This document shows positions 53,091 through 61,336 of a DNA stretch of 64,000 nucleotides, in pieces (the first letter of the stretch is position 1; every line of letters starts with the position of its first letter). The DNA is taken from contig CALBSQ010000193.1 of NCBI GenBank assembly GCA_937967325.1, forward strand, positions 51,932 to 115,931. The letters are read 5' to 3'. Origin of the DNA: an uncultured Chloroflexota bacterium. GTDB lineage: Bacteria > Chloroflexota > UBA4733. Under the pieces are notes generated by a model, which searched no databases, was not told where the DNA came from, and saw only the letters and a program-made list of their open reading frames with translations. A program made the translations under genes and the position numbers.

Positions 53091-54326
53091 CTACCGATCC
53101 ACCCCGCCAATCACCGGGTCCAGGCTGCCGATACAGGCGACCGCGTCCGCCACCAGCCGGCCCTCCATGATGGCCGGCAGCGCCTGCAGGTTGACGAAGT
53201 TCGGCTCCCGCACGTGGCAACGGTAGGGGTGGTTGGTGCCGTCGCTGACGACGTAGAAGCCCAGTTCGCCGCGGGCAGACTCGACCGCGACGTAGACCTC
53301 GCCGGCCGGCACGCGAATGCCTTCGGTGACCAGCTTGAAGTGGTGGATGAGCGCCTCCATGCTGCGATTGATCTCTTCCCGCGGCGGTAATGATACTTTA
53401 CGGTCGCTCGTCCGTGTGGGACCGTCGGGCAGCCGGTCCAGCGCCTGCTCGATGATGCGCAGCGATTGTCGCATCTCCTGCATGCGCACGCGATAGCGCG
53501 CGTAGCAGTCGCCCTCGGTCGCCAAGGGGACTTCAAAGTCGTACTGCTCGTAGCCGCTGTACGGTTGCGCCTTGCGCAGGTCCCAGTTCACGCCGGAGGC
53601 GCGGAGCACCGGACCGGTCACACCGAGCGCGAGCGCCTGCTCGCCAGTGAGGATCCCCACGCCCATCGTGCGCTCCTGCCAGATCTCGTTCTCCTTGAGC
53701 AGCGCCTCATACTGGTCGATGTGCGACGGGAACTCCCGGCAGAACTTGCGTGTCCGCTCCGGAAAGTCCGGGTGCAGTTCCTGAGCCAGCCCACCGACAC
53801 GGATATAGCTGGTCATCATGCGCTGTCCGGTGGTGAGATCGAACAGGTCGCAGATCTGTTCCCGTTCGCGGAAACAATAGAGGAAGACGCTCATCGCTCC
53901 GAGGTCGATGGCGTGAGTACCCATCCAGACCAGATGGCTGGAGATGCGTTGGAGCTCAGACAGGATGACCCGCGCCACCTGCGCCCGCGGCGGGATCTCG
54001 CAACCGATCAGCTTCTCCACGGCTAAGGCATAGCCAAGGTTGTTGATGAGCGGGACGAGGTAGTCCATCCGGTCCGTGGCGGTCACGGCCTGTTGCCAGG
54101 TCCGGCTCTCGATCGTCTTCTCGATGCCTGTGTGGACGTAGCCGAGGTGCGGCGTACACTTCACTACGGTCTCGCCGTCGAGCTCCAGTTGCAGCCGCAA
54201 TACCCCGTGGGTGCTGGGGTGCTGCGGCCCCATATTGATGAGCATCGTGTCCTGGCGGACGCGTGGCGCCAGGTCCCCGATGCCGACCGTACCATACTCG
54301 CCTTCGCGAGTCTCCATCGTCACCAT
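53091..54326 (-). CDS. nuoD: NADH-quinone oxidoreductase subunit D
   Basis: NuoD forms the quinone pocket together with NuoB. The 411-residue protein has MLINMGPQHPSTHGVLRLQLELDGE, LGYVHTGIEKTIESRTW, DRMDYL, and DPVIGGVDR at the C-terminus, all family hallmarks. The start is ATG 54326, with ATG 54317 as an alternative. It is separate from nuoC, as in most Chloroflexota and Thermus, and not fused as in E. coli. Confidence 0.95.
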   Translation of the reverse strand: MVTMETREGEYGTVGIGDLAPRVRQDTMLINMGPQHPSTHGVLRLQLELDGETVVKCTPHLGYVHTGIEKTIESRTWQQAVTATDRMDYLVPLINNLGYALAVEKLIGCEIPPRAQVARVILSELQRISSHLVWMGTHAIDLGAMSVFLYCFREREQICDLFDLTTGQRMMTSYIRVGGLAQELHPDFPERTRKFCREFPSHIDQYEALLKENEIWQERTMGVGILTGEQALALGVTGPVLRASGVNWDLRKAQPYSGYEQYDFEVPLATEGDCYARYRVRMQEMRQSLRIIEQALDRLPDGPTRTSDRKVSLPPREEINRSMEALIHHFKLVTEGIRVPAGEVYVAVESARGELGFYVVSDGTNHPYRCHVREPNFVNLQALPAIMEGRLVADAVACIGSLDPVIGGVDR

Positions 54327-54364
54327 TGCTGTCTACTCGTCCCTTCCGACTGCTACCCGGTCGC

Positions 54365-54910
54365 TTACGCCGGCTCGTTCGGCGGCACGTTGTCGGAGAA
54401 GGCCACCGGCTCCTCGCCCAGCGGCACGTCCTTGCGCTGCGGGTAGGTCTGCCAGTCGTGCGGCATCAGGATGCGTCGGAGGTCGGGGTGGCCGGAGAAC
54501 CGGATGCCCATCATGTCGTAGACCTCCCGCTCCAACCAGTTCGCCGTCGGCCAGTCGGGGGTAACGCTGGGAGCGACCTCGTCGCCCTCCGGCACGCCCA
54601 CCTTCACCGTGACTCGCTGATTGAACTGCCTGGACAATAACTGGTAGACGACGTTGAAACGCGGCTCCCGTCCCATGCCCAGGTAATCGATCGCGGTGAC
54701 ATCCATCAGCCAGTCCAGCCGCAGGGCGGGGTCGTCGCGCAGCAATTGCAGGGTCTCGCGGATGCGATCGCGTTCGACGAGCAACACGGCTTGACCTCGG
54801 TCCTCGCTAGCCAGCACCAGAGCGCCCGGCAGCCCGGCATCAAGCGCCTTTGCCGCCGGATGGCGCGTATCTTCGGCCGGTGGCGCCTCGGCCTGTGCTT
54901 CCGTACTCAC
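54365..54910 (-). CDS. nuoC: NADH-quinone oxidoreductase subunit C
   Basis: NuoC is a peripheral-arm subunit without cofactors. The 181-residue protein has DWLMDVTAIDYLGMGREPRFNVVYQLLS and the signature TANWLEREVYDMMGIRFSGHPDLRRILMPHDW. The start is GTG 54910. An alanine-rich N-terminal segment is variable in the family. Confidence 0.94.
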   Translation of the reverse strand: MSTEAQAEAPPAEDTRHPAAKALDAGLPGALVLASEDRGQAVLLVERDRIRETLQLLRDDPALRLDWLMDVTAIDYLGMGREPRFNVVYQLLSRQFNQRVTVKVGVPEGDEVAPSVTPDWPTANWLEREVYDMMGIRFSGHPDLRRILMPHDWQTYPQRKDVPLGEEPVAFSDNVPPNEPA

Positions 54911-54959
54911 GCCTGGTCAACTGCTCCTTGCCACGTCACTGTTGCACCCAACCGCGACC

Positions 54960-55508
54960 CTAGCCCCTCGCCGGGATATACACGCCTTCCGCCATAATCT
55001 TCTTCTGCAGCTTCATCACGCCGTCGATCAACTGCTCTGGACGAGGGGGGCAACCGGGGACATAGACGTCCACTGGAATCACCTTGTCGCACCCTTGCAC
55101 GATGGCGTAATTATTGTAGATGCCGCCACAGGAGGCGCAATCGCCCATCGCGATCACCCATTTGGGGTCGGCCATCTGGTCGTAGATCTGGCGCAACACC
55201 GGCGCCATCTTTTGGGAGAGCCGGCCGGCGACGATGATCAAATCCGCCTGCCGCGGCGACGGACGAAACAGCTCCGCGCCGAATCGGCCAAGGTCGTAGC
55301 GCGCCGCGCTCGTGGCCATCATCTCGATGGCGCAGCAGGCCAACCCGAAGGTGACCGGCCAGAGTGCGGAGCTGCGGCTCCAATTGACCAGTCGGTTGAG
55401 ATTCGCCAGGACGAACCCCGGCGCGCCCGTCTTACCCGCGTCGAAAAGAGGGTCGCCGCCGGGATGAATCGGCAGCCGTGGCTTCGCCGGGAGATCCTCG
55501 ATACTCAC
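54960..55508 (-). CDS. nuoB: NADH-quinone oxidoreductase subunit B
   Basis: NuoB holds cluster N2, the last electron donor to quinone. The 182-residue protein has the cysteine pair in FGLACCAIEMMA, then GDCASCGGIYNNYA and VPGCPPRPEQL. I chose GTG 55508, which overlaps the nuoA stop by 4 nt; the upstream frame lies inside nuoA. Confidence 0.95.
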   Translation of the reverse strand: MSIEDLPAKPRLPIHPGGDPLFDAGKTGAPGFVLANLNRLVNWSRSSALWPVTFGLACCAIEMMATSAARYDLGRFGAELFRPSPRQADLIIVAGRLSQKMAPVLRQIYDQMADPKWVIAMGDCASCGGIYNNYAIVQGCDKVIPVDVYVPGCPPRPEQLIDGVMKLQKKIMAEGVYIPARG

Positions 55509-55870
55509 TCCCAATCGAAAGCCCCTTTCTTCCAAATGTAGAAATAGCCGATCATCAGCACGATGATGAAGATGAACATCTCCAAGAACCCGAACCAGCG
55601 CAGCGCATGGTACACGACCGCCCAAGGGTAGAAAAAGACCGCCTCGATGTCAAATACCAGGAACAGCATCGCGTAAAGGTAGAACTTGATCGGGAAGCGC
55701 GTGCGAGCGGTCCCCACGGGGGACATGCCGCACTCGTAGGGCGCCAGCTTGGCCGCGGTCGGTCTCTTGGGGCCTAGCAGCGCGGTCCCAGCGGCCAGGA
55801 TGCCGCCCAAAGCCAGGGCGACAACAAGCAGGACGATGGCGGGGAAGTAGCCGGTGAGCATCGCTTGCAT
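55505..55870 (-). CDS. nuoA: NADH-quinone oxidoreductase subunit A
   Basis: NuoA is a three-helix membrane subunit next to the quinone chamber. The 121-residue protein has YECGMSPVGTARTRFPIKFYLYAMLFLVFDIEAVFFYPWAVV, with the conserved Glu-Cys-Gly and Asp-x-Glu motifs. I chose ATG 55870 from family length; the frame is open to 55909 and ATG 55861 is also possible. It is the first gene of the nuo operon. Confidence 0.93.
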   Translation of the reverse strand: MQAMLTGYFPAIVLLVVALALGGILAAGTALLGPKRPTAAKLAPYECGMSPVGTARTRFPIKFYLYAMLFLVFDIEAVFFYPWAVVYHALRWFGFLEMFIFIIVLMIGYFYIWKKGAFDWE

Positions 55871-55945
55871 ACGGTCGTGTTCGCTATCTACATCCACCGT
55901 GCCGGGCACGACTCGACGAAGAAGCGTACTGGTGCGCTTCGTCCC

Positions 55946-55975
55946 CAGAATAGCATTCGGGCGCCCGTTGGGTCA
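55946..55975 (-). promoter_or_regulatory. Predicted promoter of the nuo operon
   Basis: On the minus strand TTGACC (55975-55970) is followed after 18 nt by TATTCT (55951-55946). The start of transcription would be about 70 nt before nuoA. The leader contains a hairpin, GACGAAGCG with CGCTTCTTCGTC (about 55915-55944). Confidence 0.6.
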
Positions 55976-56288
55976 AAGCGCGGTCCAGATGGAATACGAG
56001 GTACAGCGTCGCCGGCGCGAACGATGGTCCTTGGACTCTAGGCTCGTCGCGTTACCACGGATGCGCTAGTGGCAAGGGGCACGCCGCCGCGCATCTCGCC
56101 ACGACATCCTACACTCCTGGTTGGTGTGAAAGTTGGCAATACCCGATGTGGCGGAGAGGCCGGGCCGCGATTGCAGGGCCCGCAAGCGGGCACCCCCGGC
56201 TAAGCGACCGGGGGACTGCGGTCCCATTCCTTTGGCGATGCCCGTCTTAAGGACGGGGAATACGGCATTCGATATGAAGGGGTCAATC
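55976..56288. other. Divergent spacer with hairpin repeats upstream of the MDR gene
   Basis: This spacer between the nuo promoter and the MDR dehydrogenase has no gene I can support. Its right part holds three hairpins: GCCCGC/GCGGGC near 56180, CCCCCGG/CCGGGGG near 56197, and CCCGTC/GACGGG near 56245 with a TTAAG loop. They lie close to the ribosome-binding site AAGGGG at 56277 and resemble extragenic palindromes found elsewhere in the window. Confidence 0.5.
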
Positions 56289-57383
56289 ATGCGTGGTAGA
56301 GGTGTGGTGTTCACTGCTCCGGAGCAAGCAGGGCTGGAAGAAATAATGCTCTCGCCAGATGACCTTCGGACCGGTGAAGCGTTAGTGCGATCGCAGTATT
56401 CGCTCGTCAGCGCGGGCACCGAAGGGTCATTTTTCACCAATCTCATGGCGGAGACCCCGCCGGTGTATCGCGGCGGCCGGACCGCGCCGCCAGGCACGAT
56501 CTATCCGGCGCGCACTGGGTACGGTCACCTGGGCGAGATCCTGGCAGTCGGACCCGACCCGGCCGGCGTCAAGCCAGGCGAGCGGGTGCTCACCTTTTCG
56601 CGGCACGCTTCCGTTGTGCGAGCCAACGTCGGCCGCTTCGCTCTACCGGTACCGGCCGACGCGGATGGCCGGCGCGCGGTATTTACCCGGATGGCCGGCG
56701 TCTCCATTACCGCGCTCCGCGCATCGTCATTCTCGGCCGGAGATCAGGTGGTGGTAATCGGACTCGGGCTAGTCGGCAACCTGGCCGCGCAGCTCTTCCA
56801 GCTCGCCGGCGGTGACGTGCTGGGTCTGGATCCGGCGACGCACCGGCAGGACCTCGCTCGCGCCTGCGGCGTCACCAACGTCGCCGGATCCAGCGGCGAC
56901 GACGCACGAATGCTCGTACAGGACTGGACGGCCGGTAATGGCGCCCGCGTCGTCGTGGAAGCGGTCGGACGCTCGGACCTTCTGGCGCAGGCGGTCGAGC
57001 TTGCCTCCCGCCACGGCGAGGTCATCTCCCTGGGCAGCCCGCGCGCGAGCTATGCGGCCGACCTCACTCCCATGCTGGCGCGCATCCATCTGCTCGGCAT
57101 CAAGCTTATCGGCGCGCTCGAATGGACCTTCCCACTCCAAGATGCCGAGCGCGCCCAACATTCGATCATCGGCAACTATCGCACGCTATTGCGCTGGATT
57201 CTGGACGGCAAGCTGGTCGTCGATCCGTTGCGCACCCACGTCCTGCGGCCCGACCAGTGCCAGGAAGCCTACGGCGGTTTGGCGCACCGTAAGGATGAAT
57301 ACCTCGGCGTGGTGTTCGATTGGACAGGGGAGTCGGTCGATGTGCAATCGGCGTCTACGGACGGCGGAGTGCCTGGCGACTAA
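56289..57383 (+). CDS. Zinc-type medium-chain dehydrogenase/reductase (MDR) family protein
   Basis: This 364-residue protein has an MDR layout: a GroES-like N-terminal domain with LVRSQYSLVSAGTEG and GYGHLGEILAVGPDPAGVKPGERVL, then a Rossmann domain with VVVIGLGLVGNLAAQLFQLAGGDVLGLD. The classical catalytic zinc Cys/His residues of alcohol dehydrogenase are not clear, as in the subgroup with SAGTEG. Substrate is unknown; it may work with the neighbouring PhyH protein. I chose ATG 56289 after AAGGGG. The stop codon TAA belongs to the left arm of a perfect inverted repeat. Confidence 0.85.
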   Translation: MRGRGVVFTAPEQAGLEEIMLSPDDLRTGEALVRSQYSLVSAGTEGSFFTNLMAETPPVYRGGRTAPPGTIYPARTGYGHLGEILAVGPDPAGVKPGERVLTFSRHASVVRANVGRFALPVPADADGRRAVFTRMAGVSITALRASSFSAGDQVVVIGLGLVGNLAAQLFQLAGGDVLGLDPATHRQDLARACGVTNVAGSSGDDARMLVQDWTAGNGARVVVEAVGRSDLLAQAVELASRHGEVISLGSPRASYAADLTPMLARIHLLGIKLIGALEWTFPLQDAERAQHSIIGNYRTLLRWILDGKLVVDPLRTHVLRPDQCQEAYGGLAHRKDEYLGVVFDWTGESVDVQSASTDGGVPGD

Positions 57384-57610
57384 AGTCGCGGCTACCAATG
57401 CCAAGCCCGCCTTCGCGGGCTGCTGTGGCGGGACAGGCGTGCGTCGCTTCGCGCGATCCTGGAAGGTTCTGGCGAGGTCGGACCTCAAACCAGTGCCAGC
57501 GATTTGCCGCGGCCGCTGGCGGTCGAGCTTGCGCACAGCCAGCCTCTACCGGCTGGGTCAGCCCGCGAAGGCGGGCTTGGCATTGGTAGCCGCGACTTTA
57601 GTCGCCAGGC
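57371..57610. repeat. Perfect 51-nt inverted repeat pair (REPIN- or MITE-like)
   Basis: Positions 57371-57421 and 57560-57610 are exact inverted copies over 51 nt, separated by 138 nt. Each arm has two small palindromes, GCGACTAAAGTCGC and GCCCGCCTTCGCGGGC, as in REP elements. The left arm covers the stop codon of the MDR gene. The remaining bases 57611-57695, before the PhyH stop, hold nothing else I can support. Confidence 0.95.
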
Positions 57611-57695
57611 CGTCGGCCAACGGGAGCCCGGCTCGCCCGTGCATAACTCCGAAGGCTGCACCGCGATGATCCGGGCTTCGTGAGACCACGCTGGT

Positions 57696-58550
57696 TCATT
57701 CAACCCGCAACGACATCTCTGCCCAATACCGTTGGTAGCGGGTCGACTTCCACCCGACGTAGATCTCATCCCAGCTCAGCGTGCCGTGATGCGGCTCCAG
57801 GGAGCCCTTGGCGACCGGCTGTGACACTCCCTGGTAGCGGAAGTCGACCGACAACCGCAGCAGGTTCGACGTGCGGTTGTCCAAGCCCGAATGGACCAGG
57901 TGACTGTGGAAAAACAGCGCGTCGCCCGCGCGAAACGGGTTGGCCTTCCAGAGATCCGGCAACGGGTCGATCGGGATGCCGCGCCCACCGGCGCCGAGAG
58001 CCGGCTCGTGGTGGAATATCCCGGCCTTGTGTGAACCGGCCAACACCGCCAGGCCGCCCATCTCCACCGGGCAGCCGCCCAGCGGGAACCAGCAGGTATA
58101 GGTATCCGGTGTCCCCTTGATGTGGATGAAGTCCTGATGCGCCGGCGTGGTGTAGGCGACGTTCTGGGGAAAGATGACGCGGGCAATGTTGCGCGGATGG
58201 ACCAGCACATCCTGCTGCACCAGGGTCCGTACCGCTTCTACGATGCCCGGTTGGTGGGCCAGCGCGTGGAAGGACTCCAACTTCTGGATCTCGGTGTAGA
58301 CCGGCATGAACTCCGGCTGGCCCGCCACGTAGCGGATGTCGGGAGCGGCGATTCCCTCATCTGGATCGGCGCCGGGCGCGAGCCACCCTGCTTGCGAGCA
58401 CAGGGCGAGGATATCGTGCCGCACACCCCGAATCGCCTCCGGGGCGACCAGGCCAGGCACAAAGAGGTATCCGTCCTCGTCCATCCTGGCCCGAATGACG
58501 TCTGCTGATTCCCGAATCAGATCTGACTCCGCGAATGGGGCGGTGTTCAT
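57696..58550 (-). CDS. Phytanoyl-CoA dioxygenase (PhyH) family protein
   Basis: This 284-residue protein matches the PhyH family of Fe(II)/2-oxoglutarate-dependent dioxygenases. The metal facial triad appears as HQD in TTPAHQDFIHIKG and the distal His in HSHLVHSGLDNRTSNLLRLSVD, with the Arg that binds 2-oxoglutarate. GYLFVPGLV and LAVLAGSHKAG are also typical. I chose ATG 58550, with GGAGGGG upstream. It is convergent with the MDR gene across the perfect 51-nt repeat pair. Substrate is unknown; many bacterial PhyH proteins act on secondary metabolites. Confidence 0.9.
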   Translation of the reverse strand: MNTAPFAESDLIRESADVIRARMDEDGYLFVPGLVAPEAIRGVRHDILALCSQAGWLAPGADPDEGIAAPDIRYVAGQPEFMPVYTEIQKLESFHALAHQPGIVEAVRTLVQQDVLVHPRNIARVIFPQNVAYTTPAHQDFIHIKGTPDTYTCWFPLGGCPVEMGGLAVLAGSHKAGIFHHEPALGAGGRGIPIDPLPDLWKANPFRAGDALFFHSHLVHSGLDNRTSNLLRLSVDFRYQGVSQPVAKGSLEPHHGTLSWDEIYVGWKSTRYQRYWAEMSLRVE

Positions 58551-58564
58551 GCGTTCCCCTCCGT

Positions 58565-58822
58565 TCACTCCCATGGTTCCGCAGCAAGTGCCTCGCGTCC
58601 GAGCCTATCAGCCAGCCGTATCTCCGCTTCCGATTCAGGATGTTGCAGGTAGCCACCTACGTAGCGCTCGTGGTTCTCACGGCGCTGCTGCTCGCGTGGC
58701 GCGTGCTCCACCACGGAGCGACAGATCTCGCTTCGTGTTACCTGTCGAGCTTTGCGTTCCTTCTCGATAGTCTCTGGCATCGCAGTTGGCAGACTGATCG
58801 TTATCTTGGCTCTCCTACTCAT
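58565..58822 (-). CDS. Orphan ribbon-helix-helix antitoxin-like protein
   Basis: This 85-residue protein starts MSRRAKITISLPTAMPETIEKERKARQVTRSEICRSVVEH, the classic ribbon-helix-helix strand plus two helices of CopG/MazE-type antitoxins, with the tail ERYVGGYLQHPESEAE often seen in MazEF-type antitoxins. I chose ATG 58822 because TAGGAG lies just upstream. The gene directly downstream is PhyH, so no toxin is adjacent. It may be a transcriptional regulator of the PhyH gene, 14 nt downstream, or an orphan. Confidence 0.75.
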   Translation of the reverse strand: MSRRAKITISLPTAMPETIEKERKARQVTRSEICRSVVEHAPREQQRRENHERYVGGYLQHPESEAEIRLADRLGREALAAEPWE

Positions 58823-59081
58823 CGGGACTCCTATAAGCCATGCCGGCATCATACCAACTTTCCACCGATCTGCTCCCCAGAGTAAGTCAACGGAGTCCTG
58901 GGAACGTCCGGTGGCGTTTCGCCAGCAGCGTCACTTATTCGCCAGGGGCCAGCGGCGGCGAACGATACTGATCTTGCCGGGCACACCATGGGTCCAGGCT
59001 GCGCGCCAGTTGACGTGTGACTACCCTTTCCGGCACCATACGCGGTGGATATTGTGGCCGGGCGGATTGGAGTGGCGAGCG

Positions 59082-60443
59082 GTGCTATTGGGAACGCAAC
59101 AGGTCAACTCGAAGGGCCATTTGGAGATCGGCGGCTGCGACGCCGTCGACCTCGCCAGACAGTTCGGCACGCCGCTCTACGTACTCGACGAAACGACCGT
59201 ACGCGAGCGGTGCCGCACCTTTCTGGATGCCTTCCATCGCCGCTATCCACGCTCCTCGGTTGCCTTCGCCGGCAAGGCGCTGCTGACCTCGGCCGTCGTC
59301 CGGATTGTGGATGAGGAGGGCTTGGAGCTCGACGTGGCGTCGGGCGGCGAGCTCTTTACGGCGCTGTCCGCCGGATTCCCGGCCAATCGCATCACGTTGC
59401 ATGGCAACTACAAGTCGGACGCCGAGCTGATGCTCGCCTTGCAGCACGGCGTCGGCAGGATTGTGGTCGACAGCCTCGACGAGGTTGCCCAGTTGTCACG
59501 GCTGGGTGGGGGGCGCTCGCGGCCCATCGACGTGCTGCTGCGTCTGGCGCCGGGCGTCGACCCGCATACGCACGGCAAGATCAGCACCGGACAGGACGAC
59601 ACCAAGTTCGGCCTCAACGTCAGCGACAGCTCGGCGGAGGCGGGGGTCGCGGCGATCGCCGCCGTGTCGCAACTGCGGTTGCGCGGCTTCCACGCGCACG
59701 TTGGCTCGCAACTGCTCGATACCGAGGCGCACGAGGCGGCCGCCGATGTCGTCTGCCGTTTCGCGGCGCGGGTGCGCGACGAGCACGGCATCAGCGTGGA
59801 CCAGATCATCCTTGGCGGCGGCCTGGGCATCCGCTATCTGCCGGAGCACCAGCCGCCGTCAATCGAGGCCTTCGCCGGCGCGGTCACCGGGGCATTCCGC
59901 GCCGCCTTGCAGCGATTCGAATTGGGCGAGCCCCGTTTGGGCGTCGAACCGGGTCGCGCTGTCGTTGGTGAGGCGGGCGTGACCTTGTACACCGTCGGGC
60001 CAGTCAAGAGCGTGCCGATCAACGAGACGCCCGGCCGCAGGACGTACGTCGCCATCGACGGCGGTCTCTCCGACAACCCGCGGCCGCTCATGTACGAAGC
60101 TCGCTACCAAGCGGTGATCGCCAATCGGGCAGGCGACCCGCCGACGCAGACGGTCCGCGTCTCCGGCAAGCACTGCGAAACGGATACGCTGCTTCCCTCG
60201 GCGCAGTTGCCGGACGTTGCCGCGGGCGATGTGCTGGCTGTCTTGAGCACCGGCGCGTACAACTACGCCATGGCGAGTAACTACAACCGCCTTCCGCGGC
60301 CGGCTATGGTCTTGGTTCATGACGGACACGCCGACCTTATCGTCCGGCGCGAAACCTACGACGACCTGCTCCGCTGCGATGTCATCCCAGATCGGCTGAT
60401 GGCACAAGCTAGTGGTCGAGAGCCGGTGCGGAGCAGCGCATGA
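59082..60443 (+). CDS. lysA: Diaminopimelate decarboxylase
   Basis: LysA decarboxylates meso-diaminopimelate to L-lysine, with PLP. The 453-residue protein has GTPLYVLDETTVRERC, the PLP lysine in AFAGKALLTSAVVRI near residue 65, GLELDVASGGELFTALSAG, HGNYKSDAEL, FHAHVGSQL, LGGGLGIRY, VEPGRAVVG, and the active-site CETDTLL. I chose GTG 59082, with GGAG about 9 nt upstream; the frame is open further but without family similarity. The stop overlaps the RibD-like ATG by 4 nt. Confidence 0.95.
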   Translation: MLLGTQQVNSKGHLEIGGCDAVDLARQFGTPLYVLDETTVRERCRTFLDAFHRRYPRSSVAFAGKALLTSAVVRIVDEEGLELDVASGGELFTALSAGFPANRITLHGNYKSDAELMLALQHGVGRIVVDSLDEVAQLSRLGGGRSRPIDVLLRLAPGVDPHTHGKISTGQDDTKFGLNVSDSSAEAGVAAIAAVSQLRLRGFHAHVGSQLLDTEAHEAAADVVCRFAARVRDEHGISVDQIILGGGLGIRYLPEHQPPSIEAFAGAVTGAFRAALQRFELGEPRLGVEPGRAVVGEAGVTLYTVGPVKSVPINETPGRRTYVAIDGGLSDNPRPLMYEARYQAVIANRAGDPPTQTVRVSGKHCETDTLLPSAQLPDVAAGDVLAVLSTGAYNYAMASNYNRLPRPAMVLVHDGHADLIVRRETYDDLLRCDVIPDRLMAQASGREPVRSSA

Positions 60444-61207
60444 GGCAGCTTTTCCCCACGTTCCTGGACTTGGGGGATCCTTCCACGATATACGACGACC
60501 TGCAGTTTCCGCTGTGGCCTGATCGTCCCTATGTCTTTGCCAACATGGTGGCCAGCGTCGACGGCAAGGCCCAGATCGACGGCACGGCCGCTGGTCTGGG
60601 CAGCAGGGTCGATCACGCCCTATTGGTCCGGCTGCGGGCGTTGGCCGACGCGGTCCTCGAGGGGGCGGGTACGGTCCGCGCCGATCGCACCTATGCCGTT
60701 TTACCGCCAGAGAGGGCCGCCCAACGACTGGGCAAAGGCATGACCGCGCAGCCGCGCTGGGCCGTCGCCTCGCGTTCCGGAAGACTACCTTTGGATGCCG
60801 CGATATTCCGCCGTCCGGAGTTGCCGCCGATCGTGCTCGTCTCGGAGCTGGCCCCCGCCGGTCGCATTGGACCACTGGCGAAGGTGGCGGATGTGATAGC
60901 GCTACCCGGCGACCCGCCCAACCTCCTGCCGGGGCTGGTCAGCATGCGCCAGCGGCTGGGCGTTCGATGGGTCCTCACAGAGGGAGGACCGAACTTCCTC
61001 CATTCTCTGCTGCAGCAACGGCTCCTGGACGAGCTCTTCCTGACGCTGGCCCCCAAGGTGGTGAGTGGTGATGTGAAAACCATCGTGGAAGGCAGCGTGT
61101 TGGCGAGGCCGTTCCCCTCGCTCGCGCTCATCAGCCTGTTCGAGCACCAGGGCGAGCTTTACATGCGCTACCGGGTATCCCCGGATTTACGAACTACACG
61201 CCAGTAA
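60440..61207 (+). CDS. RibD C-terminal (pyrimidine reductase) domain protein
   Basis: This 255-residue protein matches the RibD_C / dihydrofolate-reductase-like fold, which reduces the ribosyl group of a riboflavin precursor with NADPH. Landmarks are VFANMVASVDGKAQIDG, DAVLEGAGTVRADR, VRWVLTEGGPNFLHSLLQQRLLDELFLTLAPKVVSG. The deaminase half of RibD is absent, so it may be a separate reductase or act in another pathway. It is coupled to lysA by a 4-nt overlap. Confidence 0.88.
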   Translation: MRQLFPTFLDLGDPSTIYDDLQFPLWPDRPYVFANMVASVDGKAQIDGTAAGLGSRVDHALLVRLRALADAVLEGAGTVRADRTYAVLPPERAAQRLGKGMTAQPRWAVASRSGRLPLDAAIFRRPELPPIVLVSELAPAGRIGPLAKVADVIALPGDPPNLLPGLVSMRQRLGVRWVLTEGGPNFLHSLLQQRLLDELFLTLAPKVVSGDVKTIVEGSVLARPFPSLALISLFEHQGELYMRYRVSPDLRTTRQ

Positions 61208-61252
61208 ATGGTTCGTCTACCAAATTATGGTCGGGTCCGGTCGCGACGGCCG

Positions 61253-61274
61253 CCCGGCGACTTCAGTCGCCGGG
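61253..61274. repeat. REP-like hairpin after the RibD-type gene
   Basis: CCCGGCGACT and AGTCGCCGGG form a perfect 10-bp hairpin with a two-base loop TC. The core GCGACT/AGTCGC is shared with the arms of the 57371-57610 repeat pair, so the two belong to the same family. Confidence 0.7.
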
Positions 61275-61336
61275 GGGCGCCAATGTACGCAGCCGGATGT
61301 CGTAGAGGCACCGGTGAAGGGGCTAAACGTTACTGC

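Noticed and set aside
58823..59081. A lysine riboswitch before lysA
   Set aside because: None of the conserved lysine aptamer segments could be read in the 259-nt spacer.
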